A DNA stretch of 43,559 nucleotides, taken from the NCBI GenBank assembly GCA_040902585.1, contig JBBDXA010000055.1, positions 1-43,559 of the forward strand. The letters are read 5' to 3'. Below the pieces are notes generated by a model. That model was not told the DNA's origin. It did not search any database and worked only from the letters and a program-made list of their open reading frames with translations. Of the stretch, positions 24,651 to 32,237 are shown one piece after another. Every line of letters starts with the position of its first letter. Within the stretch, counting starts at the first letter, position 1. A program made the position numbers and the translations under genes. This stretch comes from JBBDXA01 sp040902585. GTDB taxonomy: Bacteria; Planctomycetota; Phycisphaerae; Phycisphaerales; Phycisphaeraceae.

Positions 24651-24667
24651 GCTAAGCCGCAAGCGGC
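24651..24667. repeat. Palindromic unit, variant of the AGCCGCTCGCGGCTTAGC family
   Basis: GCTAAGCCGCAAGCGGC differs at one base from the reverse complement of the 18-mer seen at 37359 and 37886. It ends two bases before the stop codon of the ThuA-domain gene. Confidence 0.8.
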
Positions 24668-24669
24668 GG

Positions 24670-25656
24670 TTATTTCTTATTAGGCGTCGCGTCGGCCTTG
24701 ATATCGCCCAGGGCGAACTGAATACCGTCGAGGTAGAACTTCATGATCGCGGCGTTCCAGTAGATTTCCTCGCGGTGGCCCAGCGAGCTGTAGAAGACCC
24801 GGCCCTTTTCAACGTCGCGGATCCAGGCGACGCCGAAGTCGCCGTCGGTGCGGTGGATGCCGCCCTTTTTCATGTTGGTCTTGCTGGTATCGAGCGTGAG
24901 CAGGACGCGCAGGTTGCTGCGTGAGTAAGGTTCTTTGAACTGGTAGATTTCATCGGTGACCTCGAAGTCTTTGCCATCGAAGGCGGCGACGAGGGGATGA
25001 TTCGGTTCTTCGTTTTTGATGCCGACCTTTTCGTGCCAGGGGTGGCCCCAGAAGTAGCCGCCGATCATCAGGCCGAACTCTTTCCAGTTGTACTGAGCGT
25101 CGCTGGCGGCATGGAAGCCGACGAGGCCGCCGCCGCTATTGATGAACTTCATGATGCTGGCGCGGCGGGCTTCGACTTTCGCCTTCGCGGCGGCGGCATC
25201 CTTGTCGTACGTCGCCTTGGCGAGCTTCCAGGCTTCGACCTTGGCGGCATGAGCCTGATCCGTGTCCTTGTCATTCTTCTTCGGTTCGCCGCCGGGGCTG
25301 CGAGGCAGAAGCCAGTCGCCCGTCGTGTTCACCATCACGATGGCGTCGTAGCCGGACAGGTCATCGAACGCAGCGGGGTCGTTGGAGATGACCGAACTGT
25401 ACGCGCCGGTCTTTTTGCCCATCGCTTCGACGGCATACGCGCCGTAGGGAATGGAGCTGTGAACGAAGCCGGCCGCGTAGGTGTAGATGAGGACCTTGCG
25501 GGCTTTCTTCGGCGCAGCGGTGGGCTTGGTGGGCAGGGCGTCGTCGATCTTCTTCACCATGTCGGGCTTGAGATTTTGGGCGGCGACGAGGCCGGTACCT
25601 GTCAACACCAAGGCGGTTGCAAGTAGAAGGGAAAGTATCGGTACGCGGTGAATCAT
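24670..25656 (-). CDS. Secreted ThuA-domain protein
   Basis: The 328-residue protein has a signal peptide (RVPILSLLLATALVLTGTGL, cleavage near AAQ). The ThuA/trehalose-utilization-like domain, a class I amidotransferase fold, follows. It has KVLIYTYAAGFVHSSIPYGA, YDAIVMVNTTGDWLLP, GGGLVGFHAASDAQYNWKEF followed by GLMIGGYFWGHPWH, and GVAWIRDVEKGRVFYSSLGH. These are the conserved segments of the family, common in planctomycetes and often in sugar-related gene sets; the biochemical role is not firmly known. Residues of about 120-165 are a Lys/Ala/Asp-rich helical insert absent from the shortest members. Start ATG 25656 is supported by GGAG eleven bases upstream. A terminator follows. Confidence 0.88.
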   Translation of the reverse strand: MIHRVPILSLLLATALVLTGTGLVAAQNLKPDMVKKIDDALPTKPTAAPKKARKVLIYTYAAGFVHSSIPYGAYAVEAMGKKTGAYSSVISNDPAAFDDLSGYDAIVMVNTTGDWLLPRSPGGEPKKNDKDTDQAHAAKVEAWKLAKATYDKDAAAAKAKVEARRASIMKFINSGGGLVGFHAASDAQYNWKEFGLMIGGYFWGHPWHEKVGIKNEEPNHPLVAAFDGKDFEVTDEIYQFKEPYSRSNLRVLLTLDTSKTNMKKGGIHRTDGDFGVAWIRDVEKGRVFYSSLGHREEIYWNAAIMKFYLDGIQFALGDIKADATPNKK

Positions 25657-25772
25657 CAGGAGTTCTCCATATAACGGGTTGGACACAGCCACAGCATAGC
25701 TTGTCGAGGCTGCACTCCAAGTTACTGCTAAGATTCGATGGTTCCGTTTCGAACATTCAAAGGAGGCCAACG

Positions 25773-26300
25773 ATGAGGCGCGAAACTCTCGGAGCATTGA
25801 TCGTCACGGTGGTGGTTGCGATTGCGGTATGGACCGCACTCCCGGCCCGATCGCACGCCCAGTCGAAGGAGCCGACGCTCGCTGACGTGATGACGGCGCT
25901 GATCCGCATCGAAGGCAAGATTGATGCAATGGACAAACGCATCGCGAGACTGGAGCAGGGCGGGGAGGATAGTGATGCAACCAGGAAGGTACGCGAGAAG
26001 TTGAAGGGGAAACTGGATGTGAAGTTCGAGCAGAACAAGCTGGTGAACGTGATGGACTTCATGCGTAACACAACGGGTGTGAATTTCTTTACGGACTGGG
26101 CGGCGCTTGAGGCGGCAGGGATCGAGCAGGATGTGTTGATCACGCTTGATCTGAAGCAGGTGCCAGCCGACCAGATCATTAAGCTGGTCATTGCAAGGGC
26201 GGGTTCGGGTACGAGCGTCGAGCCGTTGGCTTGGGATGTTATTGACGGGACCGTGATGGTCAGCACGGAGCGCGGACTGGCGAAGCTGAAGAAGAAGTGA
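25773..26300 (+). CDS. Secreted protein with an STN-like domain
   Basis: The 175-residue protein has a signal peptide (LGALIVTVVVAIAVWTALPA, cleavage near SHA). A short coiled coil follows (MTALIRIEGKIDAMDKRIAR). The second half looks like a secretin/TonB short N-terminal domain: LDVKFEQNKLVNVMDFMRNT, TGVNFFTDWAALEAAG, VLITLDLKQVPADQIIKLVI and a closing AWDVIDGTVMVSTERG. Such domains usually precede a secretin or TonB barrel; here the protein ends after it, so it may act as a stand-alone adaptor. Start ATG 25773 has a strong AAAGGAGG (25759-25766). A terminator hairpin follows at 26362-26388. It diverges from the ThuA-domain gene. Confidence 0.72.
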   Translation: MRRETLGALIVTVVVAIAVWTALPARSHAQSKEPTLADVMTALIRIEGKIDAMDKRIARLEQGGEDSDATRKVREKLKGKLDVKFEQNKLVNVMDFMRNTTGVNFFTDWAALEAAGIEQDVLITLDLKQVPADQIIKLVIARAGSGTSVEPLAWDVIDGTVMVSTERGLAKLKKK

Positions 26301-26361
26301 TGTCGTGGAAAGCACGGGGTAGCTATCCTTGGGCATTCCGCGGTGTGAGGGGAGTTGCGGC

Positions 26362-26388
26362 CCCACCCACGGGAGTGGGTGGGCTTTT
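26362..26388 (+). terminator. Terminator after the STN-like gene
   Basis: CCCACCCAC (26362-26370) pairs with GTGGGTGGG (26375-26383) around GGGA, followed by CTTTTT. The hairpin is almost identical to the one inside anmK at 20891-20912, so it is also a dispersed repeat. Confidence 0.8.
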
Positions 26389-26417
26389 TGGGGGGAGATA
26401 TTTTCAGGGATATGAAA

Positions 26418-27107
26418 TCAGCCGAACTCTTTCCAGAGGCGTTCGAAGGTGATGCGGAAGTCGCGGACGAGCGAGGGGTCGGCGGTGACGATGATGTTCT
26501 CTTCATTGAAGAGGGCGGCGTTGCGGGTCCAGTTGTAGCTGCCGGTGAGAAGCGAGGCATTGTTGAAGATGGCGAACTTGTGGTGCATGTGATGATCCGA
26601 GCGATCGGTTCGCACCGCGATGCCGGCCTTGCGGAACTCTTCGATGTCCGAGCCGGTGTCGAAGGCCTTGGCGTGATCGGTGACGATGCGAATGGCGCAG
26701 CCGCGGCGATGGGCGCGGAGGATGGCGCGGGCGATGCGGTCATCGGTGATGGTGAACACGCAGATGTCGATGGTCTTGTGGTCCTGATCGATCAGGTCGA
26801 CGATGACGCGGGCGACGTTGTTCTCCGGGCTGAAGTAGGCGTGGGACTCGCAGGCGGCCGAGCCGTCGGCGGGCGGCGGGGTCAGCACCTTGAGGACTTC
26901 TTCGAGCCAGTCGAGGACCGGTTTGTTGGGCGAGTGATCCAGATGCTCGCGCACCATGTTGAAGGCGTGATGGCGAAGGACGCCGAGCTGCTGGTGATCC
27001 AGCGGAAGATCGGCGAGCACCTGCGACAGTGACTGCCGCTCCCCGCGGGAGAGTCTTGCGTCTTCGAGCGTGGTGCGGAGGATGTCGTCGAATTCGGAAA
27101 GCTGCAT
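26418..27107 (-). CDS. PLD-like (phospholipase D superfamily) protein, single HKD variant
   Basis: The 229-residue protein has a helical N-terminal part of about 80 residues with no known motif. The rest is one phospholipase D-like domain: KTIDICVFTITDDRIARAIL, GCAIRIVTDHAKAFDTGSDI, then the HKD-like site HHKFAIFNNASLLTGSYNWT. In the canonical H-x-K-x4-D-x6-GSxN motif the Asp is replaced by Asn here, while His, Lys and GSxN are kept. Single-motif members such as Nuc and PLD6 act as dimers on DNA, RNA or cardiolipin. Likely a nuclease or phospholipid hydrolase, or a variant with reduced activity. Start ATG 27107 is used because upstream in-frame sequence lies in a repeat. Confidence 0.85.
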   Translation of the reverse strand: MQLSEFDDILRTTLEDARLSRGERQSLSQVLADLPLDHQQLGVLRHHAFNMVREHLDHSPNKPVLDWLEEVLKVLTPPPADGSAACESHAYFSPENNVARVIVDLIDQDHKTIDICVFTITDDRIARAILRAHRRGCAIRIVTDHAKAFDTGSDIEEFRKAGIAVRTDRSDHHMHHKFAIFNNASLLTGSYNWTRNAALFNEENIIVTADPSLVRDFRITFERLWKEFG

Positions 27108-27112
27108 CAGAG

Positions 27113-27283
27113 GAAACTCCAAAGACAAAAGATCCAAATCACAAACAAATCTCAAGCCGACGAGAAGCAAAACTCAAACGCCGGTGGCGAGCGTCGAAAT
27201 GGTTTCCGTAGAGAACGGTGGTTTTCCGCTTGGTTGGGTTTCATTGTGATTTGTTTGAGATTTGGAGCTTTTTTCTTTGAGAT
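27113..27283. repeat. Inverted pair of A/C-rich heptamer arrays (CTCCAAA, TCACAAA)
   Basis: Left arm 27113-27180 has CTCCAAA, GATCCAA, ATCACAA, ACAAATC and related words. The right arm, 27241-27283, carries their reverse complements (TTGTGAT, TTTGGAG, TTTGAGA). The spacer is about 60 bp. It fills the gap between the PLD-like and gdhA genes, close to the start of the former. Confidence 0.8.
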
Positions 27284-27297
27284 TGACCGCCCCGGTC

Positions 27298-28599
27298 TCA
27301 GGGGAAAATCCCGCGCAGGGCGTAGACGCGGCCGATGTATTCCAGGGCGGCGCAGTAGGACGCGGTGCGCAGGTCGCATTCGTACTTGTGGCTGCACAGT
27401 CTTGTCCGGCGGGCGGCGAAGACCATGTGCTTTTTCAGAAGCTGATCGACGACTTCCAGGTCCCACGTTTCGCTCTGGCGGTTCTGCTTCCATTCGAAGT
27501 AGGAGACGGTGACGCCGCCGGAGTTGCAGAGGATGGCGGGCAGGACTTCGATGCCGCGCTCGACGAGCTTGCGTTCGCCGGCGGGGGTGGTGGGCGCGTT
27601 GGCGGCCTCGGCGACGACTTTACACTTGATTAGACCGGCGATGCGCTCGTCGATCATCTGCTCCAGCGCGGCGGGGACGTACAAGTCCACCTCCGTCTGG
27701 TGAAACTCATCGGCATCGATCGCCTGGGTATCGGCGAAGCCCGCCACGCCGCCGGTCTTTTCCACGTGAAGGTTCAGGGCCTCGGCATCGATGCCTTTGT
27801 CGTTGCGGATGGCGCCGGTGTGATCGAGCACGGCCTTGAGTTTGGAGCCGCGCTCGGCCAGGAGCCGACCGGTCCACGATCCGACGTTGCCGTAGCCGAT
27901 AAGGCTGAAGGTCATGGTTTTGAAATCGAGGCCGAGTTCGCCGAGGATTTCTTCCAGGACGTAGACGAGGCCCTGGCCGGTGGCCTTGTTGCGGCCGTGC
28001 GAGCCGCCGAATTCCATCGGTTTGCCGGTGACGACGCCCAGTCCCTGGGTGCGGAAGTTGGGCTGGAGCATGTTCATATAGGTGTCCGCCATCCACGCCA
28101 TGATCTGGGCGTTGGTGCCGACGTCGGGAGCCGGGATGTCGTAGTCCGGGCCGATGTTGGGACCCAGGGCGGTGGTGAACCGGCGGGTGAGTCGCATGAG
28201 TTCGGACCGTGACACCTCGCGCGGGTTGACGCGCACCGCGCCCTTCGCGCCGCCGTAGGGCAGGCGCACGAGGGCACACTTCATGGTCATCAGCGCCGCC
28301 AGGGCCTTGACGTGATCGAGACCGACTTCAGGATGGAAGCGGATACCGCCCTTATAAGGACCGAGCACGTTGTTGTGCTGAACGCGGTAGCCCTTGAAGA
28401 GTTTGTAGGTACCGTCATCCATCATGACGGGGAAGTGGACCATCAGTTCGTTCTTGGGCTGGGCGAGGATGAGATGGAGTTGATCGGGCAGTTCGCAAAG
28501 CTGGGCCGCGTGCAGGACGGAGCCGATGGTCTGGAAGTAAATATTGTCCGGCTCGTAGGCGAGTTCAAGCTGTTTGAAGACGTGGTCGACGGAGGTCAT
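27298..28599 (-). CDS. gdhA: Glutamate dehydrogenase (Glu/Leu/Phe/Val dehydrogenase family)
   Basis: The 433-residue protein is of normal length for hexameric bacterial glutamate dehydrogenases. The N-terminal domain has YRVQHNNVLGPYKGGIRFHP, and the catalytic lysine lies in RLPYGGAKGAVRVNP, the PYGGAKGG-like signature. DYDIPAPDVGTNAQIMAWMA and TGKPMEFGGSHGRNKATGQG follow. The NAD(P)-binding Rossmann motif is SLIGYGNVGSWTGRLLAERG, and VAEAANAPTTPAGERKLVER closes the core. It interconverts glutamate and 2-oxoglutarate plus ammonia. Lacking structural context I cannot tell NAD from NADP preference. It starts at ATG 28599 and diverges from the glycogen synthase gene across 310 bp that includes a repeat. 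Confidence 0.95.
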   Translation of the reverse strand: MTSVDHVFKQLELAYEPDNIYFQTIGSVLHAAQLCELPDQLHLILAQPKNELMVHFPVMMDDGTYKLFKGYRVQHNNVLGPYKGGIRFHPEVGLDHVKALAALMTMKCALVRLPYGGAKGAVRVNPREVSRSELMRLTRRFTTALGPNIGPDYDIPAPDVGTNAQIMAWMADTYMNMLQPNFRTQGLGVVTGKPMEFGGSHGRNKATGQGLVYVLEEILGELGLDFKTMTFSLIGYGNVGSWTGRLLAERGSKLKAVLDHTGAIRNDKGIDAEALNLHVEKTGGVAGFADTQAIDADEFHQTEVDLYVPAALEQMIDERIAGLIKCKVVAEAANAPTTPAGERKLVERGIEVLPAILCNSGGVTVSYFEWKQNRQSETWDLEVVDQLLKKHMVFAARRTRLCSHKYECDLRTASYCAALEYIGRVYALRGIFP

Positions 28600-28714
28600 C
28601 AGGCGAGTCTCCGGGCAGTGAGGCGGTGGGGCGGTGGGGAGTGGAGCTGTTCAGGTACACGATGACGGATACGAGTGTCATCGGCAAGCTGGCGTGTGGA
28701 GCAGCACGGGGTTT

Positions 28715-28822
28715 GGGTGCCACGGTGCGAGGAGGCTTTGCGACGAGCCCCGTGCGGTGGTTCGAGAGTCGCGGAAGATTCGCACGGGTCTCCTCGCAGA
28801 GCCTCGTCGAGCCGTGGCACCC
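28715..28822. repeat. REPIN-like inverted pair, GGGTGCCAYGG family, copy 1
   Basis: Left arm 28715-28755 and right arm 28782-28822 are 41-nt imperfect inverted repeats sharing the ends GGGTGCCACGG and CCCGTGC. The spacer is 26 bp. It lies in the gdhA/glycogen synthase divergent region; the rest of the 310-bp region shows only a GGCGGTGGG duplication near 28621. Confidence 0.9.
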
Positions 28823-28909
28823 GGCTGCAAGGTCGCAACGCTCTACGTACAATCTCGACCACAGACGCCCGGGGTCTTCAGGTTCAATCGGGTCGGGGTG
28901 GAAAGAACG

Positions 28910-30817
28910 ATGGCCAAGTCAACTACGAATCGTGCAGTCGCCAAGCAGGTAACAGTAGCGCCGGTGGCGTCAGGAGCGTCAGCGGTGCCGGGCGTGTTGC
29001 CTGACGCGGAGGAGGAGGGGCACGCCCGTTCCCGCCGCCACGAGCAGATTCTCTTCGAGATCGCGTGGGAGGTCTGCAACCAGGTGGGCGGCATCTACAC
29101 GGTGATCCGCTCCAAAGTGCCGAGCATGGTGGACCGCTGGCACAGCCGGTATTGCCTCGTGGGGCCCTATAACCACGCGACGGCTTCAGTGGAATTCGAA
29201 GAGGCTCCGCTCTCGGGCGCGATCGGTCAGGCGGTCAAGCAGCTTCGCGATCTGGGCATCGGTGCTCACTACGGCCGCTGGCTGGTCACGGGGCGGCCCA
29301 CCGTCGTGCTCCTGGATTACCTCACCATTTTCAATCGCCTGCACGAGATCAAGTTTTACCTCTGGAAGAATCATCACATCACGCTGCCGGGTAATGATGA
29401 ACTGATGAACAACGTCGTCGCCTTCGGTGAACTGGTGCGGTTGTTCCTGTGGGCGGTCAGCGCGAAGGAAGCGCCGCGCAAGCAGATCGTCGCACACTTT
29501 CACGAATGGATGGCCGGCTCCGCCATTCCTGACCTGCGCCGCGAGAGCTGGCCCGGGGCGATCGTGTTCACGACACACGCCACCGTGCTGGGCCGCTACC
29601 TGGCGATGAACTCGCCCGTCTTTTACGACCACCTTTCTTTCTTCGACGCCGACAAGGAAGCCCATCACTACAACGTGCAGGGGCAGCACGGCATCGAAAA
29701 GGCCGCGGCCCACGGCTCGCACGTCTTCACCACCGTCAGCGATATCACCGCGCTGGAATGCCGGCATCTGCTGGGCCGGTCGCCCGATGTGCTCCTGCCC
29801 AACGGCCTGAACATCAGCCGATTCGAAAAGCTGCACGAGATGCAGAACCTTCACCGCATCTATAAAGAGAAGGTACACGAGTTCACGATGGGGCATTTCT
29901 TCCCCAGCTACACCTTCGACCTGGACCGCACGCTCTACTTCTTCACCTCAGGCCGATACGAATATCGCAACAAGGGTCTGGACCTCACCATCGAAGCGCT
30001 GGCCCGGCTGAACTACCGCCTGCGCCACGCGCCGCAGAAGATGACCGTCGTCGCCTTCATCATCACCAAGCGGCCGTTCAAGTCGATCAATGTGAACGCA
30101 CTGCACAGCCGCGCCATGCTCGATGAGTTTCAGGGCATCGCCAACGAAATCAAAGGCGAGATCGGCACGCGCCTGTTCCGCGGCGCGACCGAAGGGAAGA
30201 TTCCCGACCTGAATAATCTCGTCGATGAATACTGGCTGCTGCGCCTGCGGCGAACGATCCAGGCCTGGAAGCGCGGCCTGCCGCCGGGCATCGTCACGCA
30301 TGACCTGGTGGATGATCAAAAGGATGAAGTGCTCAACCAGCTTCGCTCCTGCCGGCTTTGGAATCAGCAGGATGATCCGGTCAAAGTGATCTACCACCCC
30401 GACTTCGTCAGCTCGACCAATCCGCTGTGGGGCATGGAGTACGACCAGTTCGTGCGCGGCTGCCACCTGGGCGTCTTCCCGAGTTACTACGAACCCTGGG
30501 GCTACACACCGCTGGAATCGATCGCTTCAGGCGTGCCCGCGGTGACGAGCGACCTGGCCGGCTTCGGTGCGTACCTGATGCAGCTCCTGCCCGAGCACGA
30601 CGAGCGCGGCATGTACTGCGTGCATCGGCGATATTCTTCCTTCGATCAGTCCGCGAATGAACTGACGGACCTGATGTACCGCTTCTGCCAGTTGTCGCAG
30701 CGCGAGCGCGTGGCCTTGCGAAACAGCGTCGAAGGCTTCGCCGAGCATTTTGACTGGCACAACCTGGGCAAGCGCTATCATGAAGCGCACGAACTGGCGA
30801 TGGACCGCGCGAGCTGA
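28910..30817 (+). CDS. Glycogen synthase, eukaryote-type (GT3)
   Basis: The 635-residue protein resembles GT3 glycogen synthases of animals and fungi, not the GT5 GlgA. After a low-complexity start of about 45 residues come FEIAWEVCNQVGGIYTVIRS followed by KVPSMVDRW, IVAHFHEWMAGSAIPDLRRE, IVFTTHATVLGRYLAMNSPV, HGSHVFTTVSDITALECRHL and the C-terminal donor site GVFPSYYEPWGYTPLESIAS, which has the E-x7-E pair. It transfers glucose from UDP-glucose to growing alpha-1,4 chains. Start ATG 28910 is used; the upstream in-frame ORF runs through a repeat. Its TGA stop overlaps the first bases of the repeat at 30815-30856. Confidence 0.93.
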   Translation: MAKSTTNRAVAKQVTVAPVASGASAVPGVLPDAEEEGHARSRRHEQILFEIAWEVCNQVGGIYTVIRSKVPSMVDRWHSRYCLVGPYNHATASVEFEEAPLSGAIGQAVKQLRDLGIGAHYGRWLVTGRPTVVLLDYLTIFNRLHEIKFYLWKNHHITLPGNDELMNNVVAFGELVRLFLWAVSAKEAPRKQIVAHFHEWMAGSAIPDLRRESWPGAIVFTTHATVLGRYLAMNSPVFYDHLSFFDADKEAHHYNVQGQHGIEKAAAHGSHVFTTVSDITALECRHLLGRSPDVLLPNGLNISRFEKLHEMQNLHRIYKEKVHEFTMGHFFPSYTFDLDRTLYFFTSGRYEYRNKGLDLTIEALARLNYRLRHAPQKMTVVAFIITKRPFKSINVNALHSRAMLDEFQGIANEIKGEIGTRLFRGATEGKIPDLNNLVDEYWLLRLRRTIQAWKRGLPPGIVTHDLVDDQKDEVLNQLRSCRLWNQQDDPVKVIYHPDFVSSTNPLWGMEYDQFVRGCHLGVFPSYYEPWGYTPLESIASGVPAVTSDLAGFGAYLMQLLPEHDERGMYCVHRRYSSFDQSANELTDLMYRFCQLSQRERVALRNSVEGFAEHFDWHNLGKRYHEAHELAMDRAS

Positions 30818-30856
30818 CTCCCCTCCCTCTTAGGGAGGGGCGGGGGGAGGGTCGGG
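30815..30856. repeat. Single arm of the CCCTCCCT...AGGGAGGG family
   Basis: The arm matches those at 5167-5201 and 9728-9765, with the same CTT-looped hairpin. Its first three bases are the TGA stop of the glycogen synthase gene. No inverted partner was found downstream before the next start at 30910. Confidence 0.88.
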
Positions 30857-30909
30857 CGCACGAACGACTGTGGCTGTTTCGCCAGGTGGCGCACCTCATC
30901 GAGTCGCCC

Positions 30910-31491
30910 ATGTCCGATTCGATCAACAATTTGAACGCCCTCTCCCCCGACGACCGCCGCCAGCTTCTGGCGATCGCCCGCGATTCCGTTTCCCACGGCT
31001 TGTCTCATCGCCACGCACTGCCCGTCGATCCCGCGCAGTTCTCACTTCCACTGCAAGCTGTCCGCGCCTCCTTCGTCACGCTTCGCATCGAAAGTGAACT
31101 TCGCGGCTGCATCGGCATGCTCAGCGCCACGCGCCCGCTGGTCGAGGATGTCGCCCGCAACGCCTTCGCCGCCGCCTTCCGCGACACCCGCTTCAAGCCC
31201 GTCGCCGAGTACGAATATCACCTGTTGAATTATCACCTTTCCATTCTCAGTCCCTCCGAGCTGATGACCGTCACCTCGCAGGATGATTTACTCGCGCAGC
31301 TTCGCCCGGGTGTGGATGGACTGATCATCGAAGAGGTGCCGCGGCGAGCGACGTTTCTGCCCGATGTCTGGCAGACGCTGCCGGAGCCGGAGCAGTTTCT
31401 CGCGCACCTGAAACAGAAGGCCGGGTTCGACGCGGACTATTGGTCCGACCGCATCCAGTGCTGGCGATACACGACGGAGTCCATCGAATAA
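30910..31491 (+). CDS. amrA: AmmeMemoRadiSam system protein A (AMMECR1 domain)
   Basis: The 193-residue protein is an AMMECR1-domain protein throughout. It has FVTLRIESELRGCIGMLSAT, a family hallmark (LRGCIG), then VEDVARNAFAAAFRDTRFKP, YHLSILSPSELMTV and VDGLIIEEVPRRATFLPDVW. In bacteria and archaea AMMECR1 is found with a Memo-domain protein and a radical SAM protein; the joint function is not settled. Here the Memo gene lies 1.2 kb downstream on the opposite strand, and no radical SAM partner is in view. Start ATG 30910 is preferred over 30886 because conservation begins shortly after; the choice is not decisive. The stop codon overlaps the palindrome at 31490. Confidence 0.9.
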   Translation: MSDSINNLNALSPDDRRQLLAIARDSVSHGLSHRHALPVDPAQFSLPLQAVRASFVTLRIESELRGCIGMLSATRPLVEDVARNAFAAAFRDTRFKPVAEYEYHLLNYHLSILSPSELMTVTSQDDLLAQLRPGVDGLIIEEVPRRATFLPDVWQTLPEPEQFLAHLKQKAGFDADYWSDRIQCWRYTTESIE

Positions 31492-31745
31492 AGCCGCGAC
31501 CGGTGGTCGCGGATCGGATGGCAGGGTGCCACGGCTCGACGAGGCTGGGCGAGGAGACCCGTGCAAACGCGGAAGGCCCACACACCATCCCGCGAGTCGA
31601 GAAGGTCCGCTTGCATTCACCAGTGTTGACGTCCGCGCTACCGAGACAACAGGTTATTCGCACGGGCCTCCTCGCAAAGCCTCGTCGGTCCGTGGCACCC
31701 GGCACCTGCGCTGCGAGCCCCTCCGCGACCACCGGTCGCGGCTTT
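31490..31745. repeat. Nested repeat: palindromic outer pair around a GGGTGCCAYGG pair
   Basis: The outer arms, 31490-31512 and 31723-31745, are a perfect 23-bp inverted repeat, and each contains a palindrome (CCGCGACC-GGT-GGTCGCGG). Inside, 31524-31564 and 31660-31700 are 41-nt inverted arms of the same family as 28715-28822 and 37398-37539. The central 95 bp show no repeat. The outer left arm begins within the stop codon of the AMMECR1 gene and the right arm ends 17 bp before the cupin start. Confidence 0.92.
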
Positions 31746-31762
31746 GTGGCTATGATGCCAGC

Positions 31763-32122
31763 GTGACGACCACGACCGACAACAAGCGTTACGCCCTCGT
31801 GCAGATGGCGGACATCGCGCCGGTGCCTTGCCCCTGCGGACAGGCTCGTCGGGCCTTCACCGAAGAGCCCGGCTCACCCGCTTCGATGCACGTCACCGAG
31901 ATCAAGACCGACTCGCAGACGCATTACCACAAGAAGCTCACCGAGCTTTATTATGTCCTGGAAGGCACCGGCCACATGGAACTCGACGGCGAGCGCATCG
32001 CCATCAAGCCCGGCACCGCGATCCAGATCCGCCCCGGCTGCCGGCACAGGGCCGTGGGCAAATTGAAAGTCCTCATCGTCGCGATGCCGGTGTTTGACCC
32101 GGCCGATGAGTGGTTTGATTGA
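31763..32122 (+). CDS. Cupin-domain protein
   Basis: The 119-residue protein is a small single-domain cupin. Motif 1 is seen as TDSQTHYHKKLTELYYVLEG (G-x5-H-x-H-x3,4-E-x6-G pattern, with the histidines His-Tyr-His), and motif 2 as KPGTAIQIRPGCRHRAVGKL (G-x5-P-x-G-x2-H). It therefore likely binds a metal and a small ligand such as a sugar or carboxylate. The start is GTG 31763; no ATG is available in frame before the conserved part except Met 15 (31805). Upstream in-frame sequence belongs to the nested repeat. Role unknown. It lies between the two AmmeMemoRadiSam genes, which may be coincidental. Confidence 0.82.
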   Translation: MTTTTDNKRYALVQMADIAPVPCPCGQARRAFTEEPGSPASMHVTEIKTDSQTHYHKKLTELYYVLEGTGHMELDGERIAIKPGTAIQIRPGCRHRAVGKLKVLIVAMPVFDPADEWFD

Positions 32123-32237
32123 GCTTTGAGCGATGAGTCGTGAGCTATGAGCCAGATCACGGCCGTTCGCTCCTGGACAATGGTGTGCGTTTTTTTATCT
32201 GGCTCAGTGCTCACAGCTTCAGGCTCAAAGCTCCTCA
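32119..32237. repeat. Inverted pair of GAGCNNT heptamer arrays
   Basis: Left arm 32121-32152 reads GAGCTTT GAGCGAT GAGTCGT GAGCTAT GAGCC. The right arm, 32199-32237, is the reverse complement (GGCTCAGTGCTCACAG...). The arms meet through ATCTGGCTC/GAGCCAGAT. It spans the gap between the cupin and PH-domain genes and overlaps the cupin stop. Confidence 0.88.

Noticed and set aside
28634..28909. N-terminal extension of glycogen synthase by 92 residues
   Set aside because: The extension translates the REPIN-like element at 28715-28822; ATG 28910 gives a more natural start.
31490..31745. Insertion sequence or MITE with target-site duplication
   Set aside because: There are clear inverted ends but I could not find a flanking duplication, and no transposase is in the window. 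REPIN-like is the safer description.
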